A stretch of 64,000 nucleotides of DNA, from NCBI RefSeq assembly GCF_016920785.2, contig NW_024609880.1:53448121-53512120 (forward strand), given 5' to 3'. Under the pieces are notes generated by a model. The model had not been told where the DNA came from. It ran no database searches and saw nothing but the letters and a program-made list of their open reading frames with translations. A program made the translations under genes and the position numbers. The number at the start of each line of letters is the position of its first letter. Positions within the stretch are counted from its first letter, which is position 1. This DNA comes from Ixodes scapularis. Lineage: Eukaryota > Arthropoda > Arachnida > Ixodida > Ixodidae. This document shows, in pieces, positions 31,426 through 42,290 of this stretch.

Positions 31426-31785
31426 AATTCTAATGTTACATCAAAAAGTTCAGAGCAAAGGGGGAACTACAGTGGCTTAAAGGGGGTAGTGTAAAGACAC
31501 GACCACATTGGCGTCGCGGAGGCCTGCGGCGCGGCGGTCGGCGCTGCCGTTTGCCGACCCAAACCAGTTTTCGGCTTCAACGGCGCGACGTACGGCGCCG
31601 CAGAGTCAACCGCTCCGTGCGCGGTTCAAAGCCGGGCGCCGCACGCCGCAGAAGAGAGGAGCCAATGGGAAGTGGCGTAGATAGTGACGTCGCGATGCCA
31701 TGGCAACGCTCAAGCCGGTCCTCGGCTCGTCTTTCACGTTCCGAAGGTCGTGTTTCGCGTCGTCTGCTCTTCCTATTTTCCTCCG

Positions 31786-31930
31786 ATGCCTTCCCCAACG
31801 GAGCGGTTCCTTGAAACTGTGCGACTGTTTCCCTTTTTATATGACAAGACGCAGCCAGACTACCTAGATAAGGACGCTAAGAACAACCGCTGGGAAATTA
31901 TAGGATAGGAATTCGGAATTACAAGTGAGT
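31786..31930 (+). pseudogene. MADF-domain protein, first-exon remnant
   Basis: From ATG at 31786 the frame reads MPSPTERFLETVRLFPFLYD, KTQPDYLDKDAKNNRWEIIG, then TAG, then EFGI. This matches the MADF (Myb/SANT-like) pattern: hydrophobic VRxFPFLYD, D-Y-x-D-x-x-x-x-x-x-x-W-x-x-I, EFGI. MADF proteins are the usual second gene of PIF/Harbinger elements and bind the termini with the transposase. A consensus 5' splice site, GTGAGT (31925-31930), follows. The in-frame TAG at 31906-31908 disables it. Confidence 0.55.
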
Positions 31931-32014
31931 TTCTCCGTGGCACTTGTTGCATGTCGTCTGTGTTGTGACGGATGTCGTGTTGATATGGTGACACTTTTGA
32001 AAGTATCCTTCATC

Positions 32015-32058
32015 TCTGGCGCGCCGCCGGGGCAGCAAAGCCCCGGCGGCGCGCCAGA
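32015..32058. repeat. Perfect GC-rich hairpin
   Basis: Arms TCTGGCGCGCCGCCGGGGC (32015-32033) and GCCCCGGCGGCGCGCCAGA (32040-32058) are perfectly complementary over 19 bp with a 6-base AGCAAA loop. It lies inside the TIR transposon, between the two coding remnants, possibly at the deletion joint. Confidence 0.95.
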
Positions 32059-32064
32059 CCTGTC

Positions 32065-32145
32065 CTGTCCCGCGGTGTTTCGGTAAAACCAACTCGGCCG
32101 GACCCAAAACCTGCGCCTCCTTCCCTTCAGAGCGCGGCGACGTCG
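32065..32145 (-). pseudogene. PIF/Harbinger transposase N-terminal motif (remnant)
   Basis: The minus-strand frame has LRRRRALKGRRRRFWVRPSW followed by FYRNTAGQ. An Arg-run followed by W-V-R-P-W lies at the N-terminus of many Harbinger-type transposases. It sits at the opposite end from the MADF remnant and faces it, as expected for the two convergent genes of a Harbinger element. The DDE domain is absent. Confidence is limited because only about 27 residues are recognisable. Confidence 0.4.
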
Positions 32146-32867
32146 CAAGATCAACGAACAGGCTAGGATAATCACATTCACGCTGATCACCAGGTCATTA
32201 TGGATTCCTACCATGTGTGGCAGCGAGTGCGGAACGGAAGAATGCAGTGGAAGAATGTAACGAAGAGCAGACGACGAAAGAGCGGGACATCCGACGGGAG
32301 GCGCGATCGCGGGAACCAGTGCTGTCACGTGACGCCTGCAAAACGGAGGCCAATGTGGACTCCTCGCGTTGGGACGCCGGACGGCGGTGCCGCCCGGCGG
32401 CGCCGCCCGGTGGCGCCGTTCACGCTAGTGTGGTCGGGCCTTAACGAACGAAACCGGAGAAGCGGCACAGCGTCGGAAGACGGCCGCGGGTGGCGCTGGC
32501 GCTTGCAGCACCGTCGTTCCGGCTATGGCTCCGGCTTGGCCACTTGGTCAGCTTGGCTCCGGCCAGCTCCGGCCGAATCGCAGCTGTCGACTAAACTGAC
32601 GTCTGTTAGTTTCACACTTTTATTCACCTTCAAACGCAAATCATGTCGTTGGAAGCTCACTGGAAACAAATAATTGTTTCTGAGGTATATATATTAGTTA
32701 TGAAGCGTGTTAGGGTGCCTCTATCTGCCGGCCGATTGAGGCACTCTAACGGAGCTGCGGATCGAAGCGCCACCTACACCGTCTTTCAAGCGGCGGCCGT
32801 TCCCGATGCATGATGGCGGCTACGCGGTAAGTACACTGCCCCCTTTAAGCCACTGTAGCTATACGAA

Positions 32868-33070
32868 GAGCAAGTCGTCTGCTTCTTGCGCAGGAGTTGC
32901 GGCGACGTCAGAACGACGCGAAGCTCTGATTGGCTTTGATTGAGGGGATAGTGGGTAGACATCAGTGCTAGATGCCACGGGGTCTACCCACTATTTTTTT
33001 TCAATCAGCCAATAAGAGCTCGGCGTTCTGTCATCATCGCAACTCATGTGAATGAAGCAGACGAACTTGC
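32868..33070 (-). mobile_element. Palindromic MITE family P, copy 2
   Basis: Near-complete palindrome. The outer ends GCAAGTCGTCTGCTTC and, inverted, GCAAGTTCGTCTGCTTC are followed by GAGTTGCG, CAGAACG, GCTCTKATTGGCT and ATAGTGGGTAGAC on both sides. The loop region carries the complement of GGCATCTAGCACTGATG. It lies only about 10 bp from the TIR transposon. Relative to copy 1 at 26456-26585 it is inverted. Confidence 0.8.
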
Positions 33071-34395
33071 GCTCCGAATAGTTTCAGAATCGCGGGGCGT
33101 GACCTCTTGTGTTTGGCCCTTTTTGATTTGTAATTCGTCCTTAGGCGCACTTATCGGTTATTCAGCGATCAAATTGACTGCAGTGCGATGCTAATTAAAA
33201 TGTACGGGACTCACCTCGCTCTGCGTTTCTTGAACTGTCAACGACTACGGGTTAACACAAACTAGATAACGGCCCGTGTTCCCTGTGACAGTGATAATCT
33301 CTATCGAGCTTTTAAAGCCTATTAATCGGGAATAACTGGTCTTCGTAATTGTTTTGGCCACGTTGTCAGCTGAAAATAATTAACCAATGTGAATATTTTG
33401 GGCCGTTAATTTTTGCATCGTGAGGAAGTCGTCCAATATGCTGTTGTTATCAAAGTATATCACAATGGCTGTCACTTGACACTGGGAAAATCTGTGCATA
33501 TTGCGTGTTACTGTAAGTGTGTCTGTATATGTGTGTGTGTGCAGCATAGCGTGTGATGACGTGCGTGTTCGTCTTCGAGCTCGCAGATGACTTGTCGGTT
33601 CTGCGTGACCGGTGGTATTCCTGCCCCATCACAAAGAAAGGATACCGTCGATGAATGCAGAAGGTGTCAGCCTTGGCACGGGTCCCTGGCACAAGATCCG
33701 GTGGAAAAGGAACGAGTGAATAAAAATAAAATAAAACGCACACGCTAACATAACTATATCAGGCAGAACAAACACGAGAGGATGACAAATGTTATATATT
33801 GGACAGCGCACACTCGCCTTGCCGCCAATGGAGCAAAGGAACTTATCGCTCAAACGGTCGAAGCTGCAGGCTGCGTCAGCGACAACCGTCATATCTCCGC
33901 AGTCAAGCAAGTAATGTGGATGAGCAATGCAGGAAATGCTGGTTGAGGCTTAAGCCCAGGGAAGGAAGCATATCCTGCAAAACTAATTTCTCAGTCGTTT
34001 TTTTTTATTATTTTGTTTATAATTGATTTGTAGCGTCTTCCTGGTGATCTGGCGCCGTATTCCCTTATATCCTCGTGCATGGGCTTGTCTCGCGGCGGCG
34101 TGAAATGGTGAAATCGCGAGGGAATACGGCAATCAGACGATTGAGCAGTATCCGCGGTGCGATGGTGAGTTGAGCCATGCTACGCAATGGACATGCGGAA
34201 CTAATACAAGCGTGGAACGTGCAGCAAGTTCCGCCGGCGACGCGGCACCTGAGTGCGGTACCGTAATTCGAAGCTCTCAGGAGTCGTTCGAGTCGAGCGG
34301 AGAAATGTTCTAAGCCGCTGTTTTTTCGTGCCCACAACACTCCCTCCCCAGAGAGTAGTCAAACGTTTGTAGAATGCTGTTATCCGAGCCTATAG
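33071..34395. other. No recognised feature
   Basis: Contains (GT)n near 33520-33542 and an ATAAAATAAAA run at 33720-33736. No supported gene. Confidence 0.4.
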
Positions 34396-34574
34396 CAGTG
34401 GCGTAAAAGAAGTTTTTTTTTCTCGTGGGAGAGGGGGGCTGAGGTGGCTGGGGTGTCCATTAATTGGGGTGCGAAGACGGGGTGTCAAAATAAAATGCAT
34501 GTGTATAGTATAGGGTCGGCCGGATTTCACCCCGCCCCTCCCCCGCAAACCCTGTCCCCAGCTACGCCCCTGGA
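34396..34574. mobile_element. Small hAT-like MITE
   Basis: The left end is CAGTGGCGTAAAAG and the right end, reverse complemented, is CAGGGGCGTAGCTGGGG (34556-34572). Flanking octamers GCCTATAG (34388-34395) and GCCCATAG (34575-34582) differ at one position and are a likely 8-bp duplication; two extra bases then lie at the right end. It is G-rich inside and has no ORF. The ends resemble those of the 10275-11115 element. Confidence 0.6.
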
Positions 34575-34582
34575 GCCCATAG

Positions 34583-35284
34583 GCTTTTGTCTCGCCGCGG
34601 GCGAGCGAGTGAGGCGTGCAGCAGGGGTCAGAACAGATGGGATGCCCAGGTACTCAGGCCAATGCACGTGGCGGCCGGATTGTGTCTGGATCTCCGGTTG
34701 CTGGACGTTCGGGGCGACGATGTTTTGGGGGAGGAAGTCAAGAACAGTGGATGCGGAAATATAAAGATTTCGATCATGTGCGGCGATCACTTAGGTCTTT
34801 CCCTGAGCGCCGACCGTGAGTGGCGCCCGTCTGCGCTACAGGACCTTGTTTGGGCCGCCGTGGGAACACGGCAATCAGATTACAGCGTTACAAGATAGAG
34901 ATACCGAAGAACCAATCAGAAAGCAAGACGCGTGCTCAGAACGAGCCGCACCCCACGTTTCGTAAAGTATTTGACATGGACTTCAAGGGGACTTCCTTTC
35001 AAGATCTCGCGGTACGATCATTTACGACATTCAATTTGCTTTCAATGACGACGCGCTCGCGTCAGTGTCGCACTGAAAACCTAAAGTGGTAGGTTCGTTT
35101 ATAGCGATAACAAATATTTACCGTTTTCGACAATGCTGCATTTGGCCACGGTCGGGTTGTATTACGAGGCGATGTGCGAAACCGCCGTCCTTCCACCGAA
35201 GAGAGGTCAACCGACAGGCATTCATACCATAGCCGTGCCATGCATCGCGTCGTTGTGGCGCTGTCGGCCATCGTGTTATGGGGT
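34583..35284. other. No recognised feature
   Basis: No repeat or gene could be supported. Confidence 0.4.
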
Positions 35285-35419
35285 CTTTTTTTAAAGGCGA
35301 AAGCCTTACGTGTTTCATTGAGAGAAAAAGCGGCGCATATGGCCATAAAAATACGATGGAGAGGCTCGCGCCGCTCAATCGTATGATGAAGGACGATGCT
35401 GTCTTTGGAGTCGTCCTTG

Positions 35420-35459
35420 AGGTTGTCCTAGAGGTATAGTACGACCTCTAGGACAACCT
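35420..35459. repeat. Perfect palindrome with 16-bp arms
   Basis: AGGTTGTCCTAGAGGT (35420-35435) and ACCTCTAGGACAACCT (35444-35459) around an 8-base spacer ATAGTACG. The arms consist of the same GTCCTAGAG words that build the minisatellite 330 bp downstream. Confidence 0.95.
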
Positions 35460-35784
35460 GACTTGTCCCATTACGCGAAAAAGCGGCGTCTTTGTTCCCG
35501 AAAGATGGCCATAAAAATATGTAATCAAGCACGCGCCGCTCAAGTGCGGGAGCACACTCAAGTGCGGGAGTGTAATGTCACCGCCGAAGCGCCGTGTGCA
35601 AAAAGTGCGCTTCGGACTTCATCTCTGCTCGTTGTGTGTTTCCTGCAATGGACTGTGAGGCGACCGCGTCTAGGTCTACTGCCTCGACATCGGCGTCAGC
35701 GTCTACATCTACGGCGGCTTCCGCAGGCAAACGTGGCCGCCCACGCATATACGCCATAGCCCCCTTAAGTGGCCTCCTTAAGTG

Positions 35785-36032
35785 TCCTCCTCTAGGCGTC
35801 CTCCTCGACGTCGTCTTCAAGGAGTCGTTCTTGACGTCGTCCTAGAGGTCGTCCTAGAAGTCCTCCTTGACGTCGTTCTTGACGTCATCCTCTGGGACGT
35901 CTTCCTAGACGTCATAGTTGAAGTCGTCCGAGAGATCGTCCTCGGCGTCGTCCAAGACGCCGTCCTACAGGTCGCCCTAGACGCCGTACTTAACATCGGT
36001 CTCTAAGACGTCGTCCTAAACGTCGTCCTAAA
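35785..36032 (+). repeat. 12-bp minisatellite (GACGTCGTCCTA-type)
   Basis: About 20 imperfect units such as GACGTCGTCCTA, GAGGTCGTCCTA and GACGCCGTCCTA. In one frame (35782-36006) they encode a period-4 peptide (VVLD/VVLE), for example VLDVVLEVVLEVLLDVVLDV; there is no evidence that this is translated. It contains several GACGTC palindromes. Confidence 0.9.
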
Positions 36033-36144
36033 CTTTAATACGGGTAGAAGCATTACACGAAAACATTTCTCCCGCAAGACTATAATGCTTTCTCCTTCCG
36101 ACACCTAAGCAGCCTTAAGTGCCCTCCTGTAAACTTTTTTTTTG

Positions 36145-38169
36145 CGGTATTACTATTGATTTTATGAGTGATGACGTTACACCATGGCGCTCTGTTCCAA
36201 ACAGCCCGTTGCTAGGGCCTTTGTTATGAACAAATTGATGGGGGCTCAACGTGAAGTTAGAAATCAACTGATATAAAAAAGTATTTTTTTTTTGTAAGCA
36301 TTGGATCTTCTTAATATCTAATTGTTAAGACTTTTTCTATCATCTCAGCACCATAAAGCGACGACAGAAGTCGGTAATAATAAAGTTCATAATCAGCTTT
36401 GCCTTGCGGAGACGACACGATTGCATCGCGGGTTCAGTACTTCTTTCTGAGGGAGTACGCGATTGAGTTGAATAAAGTTGGTGACGTTCGACGGAATTTA
36501 TATTCTCGGGGTCAACTTTCTGTGGGATTTCGGAAGCGATGAGTGCCCGTACACAGCTTTGATCGACGTTCGAGGCACGCGAGCGCCTTCCCGTGTAGCT
36601 CGGTTCCGCAATATTTGAGAAGGTGAAAACACTGAAGCCGAATCACGTACGACGACGATGTGAATTGTGTCAAGGTTGAAGTGTAGGCGTGAGCACGTTT
36701 CAAAGGATTTCTTACAGCACTGTTGTTCTGTGCACATTTGTGTGATCAAACGAACTCTTCCTAACACATATATTGCCGCATGCATGACCGAGGAGGAATG
36801 CTTTCCCCTTTACCCTGCAACTCCACCAGAGATGTCGCGGATGGAAAAGGCTCGATAAGCGTAAGCTGAAAAAGGTTTAATCGGCGTACTTGTGCCAGAA
36901 ACAAAAGAGGGAATGCGTCGAAGCAGCAGCAGCAGCGTACACCCGTGAGCGATATGAAGGTGAACAGCCCTCTTCTTGTTTTTGACGCTCCTGCAAGTTT
37001 TGGGACAAGCTCTGTTCCAGAAGAGGGCTAGAACGCAAAGTTTAGACCCCAAGACACGTACCATTTGAGACGTTGAGAGTTAATATAGCTTTAGGGAGCC
37101 GTAAAACAGGCAAGAAACCAGGTAAAGGTGCTCACCTTCGTATTGCCGCGGTGGTTGTACGTCGCGGCGTCGGCGTGGCAGCTGGCTGAAGGGAGAGTGA
37201 ATGTGCCTCGTCATCGGGAGAATACGAGTGAGTCGGCAAAGCTCACGCTCGAATCTTTACCTACTGCACTCGGCATCTCGAATATTCGAACTAGGATGAA
37301 GAGAGACTGACTAGGCAAGGAAGGTCATTCTGGCCTCCGTATCTTTTACACAGGGTCTGAGAGTGAACACGAATCTTTTAGATGTAAGGAGAAGCGTTCC
37401 TTCTCCATCGTGAACTTAGCCAATGTTATTATCCAGCTCCTTCGCTATTTGGATTCTTACTTTTAACTGAAGTATCGGTAGGATGTTTTTCTCAGTGTGA
37501 TTACTACAAGCCGGTACAAAACACACGCCCATATTGCGAGCTTCAAAAACAAAGTTCTCAAACCGCTAGCGTTGGAGACAGAATAATGCACCTTCATTAC
37601 AACGCACGTCTACTGCAAAATCAAAAAGAGGGCCCGACGCTGCTTTGATATCATGTTCTAAACGGATGCTTTTTCTCGCTGTATTTTTAGCAGATCTCCA
37701 TGCGCGTGATGATTTTCGTCAGCCAGTATTGTATCACGTGGAAACAAAATTTGTTTTTATCAATCTCATGATTTTTTTTTTTTGGACCTGCCGTGTTTCA
37801 AGAAACACGAGATCAAAATGTTATCACTATGCAAACGTTTCAAACCGTTGCAGACGGCATACTTCAATTATTTCTTGTGCGTTCGTCGTCTGCAGCAGGC
37901 TTCTCGAGGCGTCTCGAGGACCGGAAGTTGGCGTCCTACATCTTTAAGAAAGAGCAAACTTCTGTCGTGGTGAGTGTTAAAGCTAGGCTCCATATATATA
38001 TTCTCTTTAGACATTCAAATTCCAAGTCCGATTTGTTTTCCCCGATCGTTTTTTCGGAGCGAAATCCAGTCCCATGTATTCGTCCATAACAACGCCCCTA
38101 GCAACGGTTTGTTTGGAGCGGTGAGGTCCCATTTACGGGGTCAATTACAAAGTTTTGCCTTATATATAC
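36145..38169. other. No recognised feature
   Basis: Mostly unique-looking DNA. A T12 tract occurs near 37771-37782. No supported gene. Confidence 0.4.
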
Positions 38170-38240
38170 TGGCTAGGTGGCACAAGCCCCCGGTTATTTT
38201 AAGAGGTTCAGCACATACATCCACCCATTCATTGGATCAG
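38170..38240 (+). mobile_element. LINE 3' terminus fragment
   Basis: GGCTAGGTGGCACAAGC..., GAGGTTCAGCACATACATCC and ACCCATTCATTGG parallel the end of the LINE at 9330-9391 (GGCTAGGTGGCGTAAGC, GAGGGCTCAGCCGTATTCAT, CATCCATCC). Extreme 5' truncation leaves only the tail. Confidence 0.55.
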
Positions 38241-40251
38241 ATGCGATAAGCGGAATCCAGTTTCCCAGTCAGGATTTTGCATTCAGAAAGATACATAAAA
38301 AAAGTGACTTTAGAAAGTTTTTGTACAGTACTGAGTCTTGGAAGTACCTTCAAAGAAGTTAATAAATTAGCAATCTGCATATCAAAGTGACATTTAAAAT
38401 AAGCGTGGTGCATATCAAGGGTGAGTGCGTCGTTACTAGGATTTTAACTCGCGAAACCGAGTGATACGTCAGGTAGTGGAAGCCCCGTGACTCAGAGACC
38501 GGGCGACGAAGATTCCTGATCAATATAAACTGACTAAAACAAAAACAAGAAATATATAACAGGAGTTACACGTTTGGGAAGATCCTTAGATTAACTAAAT
38601 TTTACTTTCGTATACCCAGTAAGCCTCAAACTTTAAAATGATATACGCAAACTGGCAACACAACCGTAGATTTGGCCACTATCTGTTTCAACGACGAGGC
38701 AAACAGTTTAGGAAGTCCCCGTCGTAATGTTCTCTTTTTTCAGGTGACACCGGCTACTATCAGAGCTTGACCACCGCGGACGAAAGGCGTGGTGCACACT
38801 TCGAAAAAAGAAAGAAGAAAAAATATAGAGAAAACGAACAAGTGCCAGCAACAAATGCGCTTCGGCGCGTATCTCCCCCCATTGCCAAGGACGCGGCGGC
38901 AAAAAAGAAACGCGCTAAGCGTAAGCGACCATCGGAAAAACACAGATCGTTATTTTCAGCACGTATCCATAGGCGCGAAATTTCCCAAAACATTCAAAGA
39001 GAGAAAGGGGTCTGCCTTTCTCTCTCTTTCCCTTTCTCATTTTCTCTTTATCTCAGTTCATGTTTCCTTTCGGCTGGTATGATCCCTTGGGGAGAAAGTG
39101 ATCCGCGTGTGAGCGGACGCCGGCGCACCCAAAGAAAACATGGGCGAGTTGACGCAACGGGCGAGGGACTCACCCCGTTGCGCCATCATGGTCGAGGCGG
39201 TGCGTCCGAACGGCGCCTTCATTATGCAGGCAGACGTCACAATCATTGAGCTGCAAGTGCGTAATTACTAGCGCGCGAGACTCTCCGTTCGGCCGTTCCC
39301 CAAACGTCCTTGGCAGTCCACTTCGATTTATACCGTCTTAGGGTCGTATATCTTTTTTCCTCGGCCAGAAAGAACACCACCTTCTTAGAAACAAGTACGT
39401 TTCCCGCTCTGTTCTTTTCTTAATTCTATTTATAATTTTTTAAAGATAACACGAGACGTTAATCAAAGTTCTATTAATTCGAAAAATGCAGACTTCAAAA
39501 AAGCAGACGATGTGAGTAGATTACCCGCCATGTTTCCAGTCCCAATTCCTCCGCAAGTTGAGGCCTGTAAATACAACGATCCGTAGTAACTTCATTTTTC
39601 ATGCCTGGAATGCATTTTGTCCATCTATCCATCTGTCCGTCGGTCCGTGCGTCCGTACGCACAGACGTAGATACAACGGTTTGGTTACCATGACAACTTA
39701 AGCAAACGCAACGTACACAATCACTTAGATAAAAATTAAACCAATATGCGCTCGTTCCCCACCACGAAACGAACCCAGAACCTTTCGATCGGTCTACAGC
39801 CCGGTGCAGTATCTCTGTGACGGCCAAGGTATGCTTTTCGCATCATATTCCAGTCACCCCACACCGGTACTCTCCATACTGCATAGTGATGTTGTAAAGG
39901 AGGGTGATGACAAGCAATAAATTATGTGTTTCTTCCGCACTCCCCCAGACAACTACATAATATGCTCTAAACGCATTTAAACGATCGACCCTAAGTCATT
40001 CATTCCAAGCATTATACGATTTTGGAAATAAAGGGGAGTGTCAACTTTTATGCGAGCCAATGATTTACCGCTGTAGAGTTCACGGGACGCAAAGCTGATG
40101 TTTGTTCCATCTGCGAATAAAAAAATACATTTTATGAAACGGTCGTTTCAAGATTTCAGCCACTCGCTAGGGACCTTCAGATGCTTTTCAGCGGATCTAA
40201 ATGCACTACCCTAAAATTAAGTTTTTCGTTTTCGGGGTCGGAGCGAACTCT
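38241..40251. other. No supported gene
   Basis: A degenerate GTCC/CCAT microsatellite (about 39617-39660) lies here. Poly-pyrimidine CTTTCTC runs occur at about 39010-39060. Confidence 0.4.
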
Positions 40252-40806
40252 AACCGCTCATTCACAGTGGAAGCGGATCCGCGTTCGCAAAGCGGTTGCG
40301 AACGCGGTTGTATAAATATCCAGTACAAATGCACGCGCACTTGAAGTTATTGAGTGCGCGTGCAATGGACCTTTTCCAAATACCGACGGCACCAGGCGGT
40401 GGCTGCACGAACTAAAAATCGAGGAAGTGACCTACCTGCACTACCGATCGATAATGGGAGCTAGGCTACCAGTTTCTTCGCTCTCTGAGCTGCGTCGCGT
40501 GCCCAACGCGACTTTAAAGAGGGGAATCCGTGGCGTCCACCCAAACGTCGTGATTTTCTTTCCGTCCACTTTATTTTTTTGTGTAACACAATTATATATA
40601 TGCTGCAATTACGTGCTCTACTCGTCGATCTACAGCCTCATTCCGAATTTCCTCGATTTTTCGTGCCGACTTCCACCGCTTGGCATCGGGAGCTCGCGCG
40701 TGCGCAGAACGCTTCTCGAAAAAAGGTCCATTGTACTGGATCTTTATACAACCCCGTTCGCAACCGCTTTGCGAACGCAGATCCGCCTCCAGTGTGAATG
40801 AGCGGT
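40252..40806. mobile_element. Long-TIR DNA element, about 555 bp
   Basis: The left AACCGCTCATTCACAGTGGA and inverted right GACCGCTCATTCACACTGGA continue as GCGGATCYGCGTTCGCAAAG, CGGTTGCGAACG, GGTTGTATAAA and ATCCAGTACAA, for TIRs of about 77 bp. The interior (GGRRWLHELKIEEVTYLHYR-like frame at 40398-40460) is not recognised. Target-site duplication not found. Confidence 0.8.
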
Positions 40807-42237
40807 CAGTCTCTGCACAGTGCTCAAAGGAACGCCTATATAGTTTCATTGAAATGAACTCCCAGCTCGCACTTAGCGCCCCACTAATATTCTTTTTCTT
40901 CTGTTTACACGCGTGCCTCTCTACGATGAAAAAGCGCGAACGCTATTATATCGCACTGTAGTGAATTTATAGCCTCCCATTAAAATAAAGTTTACTAACG
41001 CAAACATTCGACACTAATTATGAGGACGAACATTAGTTGAATCAATTGGTAATTTAATAATTAAATACCCTCGATTTTTTGGCACGTTCTTTATCGTTAT
41101 AATAGTGCTTTGTTAGTTGTTTTTCTTATTATACATTTTACGAAACTACACATCTGAAATTAATGCAATTTCGATACGCCTGAATCAAGGGTGGAAACAG
41201 TGACATGGGGTTAGAGCCCCAGACAAAACTACAAACATTTAGAGAAGCAGGAGAAAAAAAGAAGAAAAGAGGGGGGGGGGGGGGAGGGGTCTACTTTTGA
41301 CAAGAAAGGACATAGAGGGAAGAGTCATTTCCAAAGGGGACACGTAAAATTGTCGACTGCAACAAATAAAGCGAGGCAGCAGAACGTTTCTTCAACCGCT
41401 AAGCAAAAATGAATGCACGGTTCGCCAGCCAGCCACTGCCTCTGACGCCCGTTATGCGTATACGGTTCGAAATTCTTTCTAGAACAATATAGGAAACAGG
41501 GTCACTGGACACATCTATGCGTCAACAAGCAGAGCTGCTTTATGCATCTAGTGTAGTACAAAGCTGTCAAGACTGTGAGCTTTTCTTTTTTTTTTTTAAT
41601 TCTAGCATTCCTTGTCTTTTCGGGACAAAGGAGCGGAAAGGGGGCACGCTTACCAGGGAGTCGCGAGCCGCACTTGAACCAGCAAAGAGCCGCATGCGGC
41701 TCGCGAGCCACAGTTTGTCCAGCCCGGCCTAGATTCTTAGCACTTGACTAGATAGGATACATTTAAAACGTACACGTAATAATGAAGGGCTCATTCACGT
41801 GCACATATCACTAGTTTATACGTCGAATCATATAGTAATAAAGAAATTAACCACAAACACAACGCTTAAAAAAAAAAAAAAAGCTTGTGAGTTTACTTTT
41901 TGGCGCGCCATGGAGCGAGCCAATCAGTGTGAACAATGGAAGGATCCCAGTGGACGGCGGATCTCAAAGCACGATTAGGTCTGAAAGATACAATGTGCGT
42001 AATCCTACTAAACAAATTGCTAGGCAATTATGTCGGATACGTGAAACGTTCTTGCACCACACGCGCTAGTACTAACCCTCCGGCATTTCTTTTCGAGGGC
42101 TGCCTCCAGGTCTTTCCACTCCTCTCCACCCCATCGACTCATTGACCCGAAGGACCCACTGACTTTCCCCGTCGGGTCGGCCTGTCTCCACAGGCTATGG
42201 GAAATGAGGGGTGGCGCGTCCACAGACTTTATGTGTG
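40807..42237. other. No recognised feature
   Basis: A G14 tract (41271-41284) and an A-run near 41869-41882; otherwise unremarkable. Confidence 0.4.
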
Positions 42238-42290
42238 GGTCACGTGACGTCAATTATCCCGCTAAATCTAGCGGGAAAACCGAATTTGCG
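42238..42290 (+). repeat. Fragment of the E-box MITE family (module only)
   Basis: GGTCACGTGACGTCAATTAT, CCCGCTAAATCTAGCGGGAA, AACCGAATTTG. The pairing of a GTCAYGTGACG box with a CCGCTAAAYTTAGCGG hairpin also occurs inside the copy at 58579-58885, so this is probably a third, partial member. Confidence 0.5.

Larger units (their letters stand above)
28160..31440 (-). mobile_element. CR1/jockey-like LINE, near-complete but broken
   Basis: Read on the minus strand: ORF1 C-terminal domain (31115-31425), ORF2 endonuclease (about 31111-30390), linker, RT (about 29700-28900), C-terminal region to a stop at 28267, then a 3' UTR with CCCCTCCCGAAGGGGTCTTT (a small hairpin) and AATAAAGTGAAGTGAAGT, i.e. 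a polyadenylation-like hexamer running into a (GAAGT)n terminus. The 5' end stops at about 31440-31466, directly next to the TIR at 31468. ORF2 has about four frameshifts. There is no RNase H. Confidence 0.85.
31468..32857. mobile_element. TIR transposon, probable PIF/Harbinger deletion derivative
   Basis: Left TACAGTGGCTTAAAGGGGGT and right (reverse complement) TACAGTGGCTTAAAGGGGGC are followed on both sides by AGTGTA, a 26-bp TIR with one mismatch, counting the TA dinucleotides at each border. Size about 1.39 kb. It contains convergent coding remnants: a MADF-like exon on the plus strand and a Harbinger-type transposase N-terminus on the minus strand, with the bodies of both genes missing. 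GC-rich throughout. If TA is the target duplication, this differs from the 3-bp duplication of classic PIF/Harbinger, so the superfamily call rests on the coding remnants. Confidence 0.6.
35285..36144 (+). repeat. Dispersed repeat with GAAA-loop hairpin, copy C2 (expanded)
   Basis: Starts with a T-run and AAGGC-GAAA-GCCTT (35294-35307). A segment with GAAAAAGCGGCG and ATGGCCATAAAAATA occurs twice (about 35328-35385 and 35476-35550). Then GTAATGTCACCGCCGAAGCG (35572-35591) and, at the end, TAAGCAGCCTTAAGTGCCCT. These match copy C1 (21941-22240). C2 is almost three times longer because of the internal duplication, a palindrome and a 12-bp minisatellite. Confidence 0.65.

Noticed and set aside
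39152..39182. GCAACGGG/CCCGTTGC short inverted repeat
   Set aside because: 8-bp arms with an 11-base loop are expected often by chance in 64 kb.
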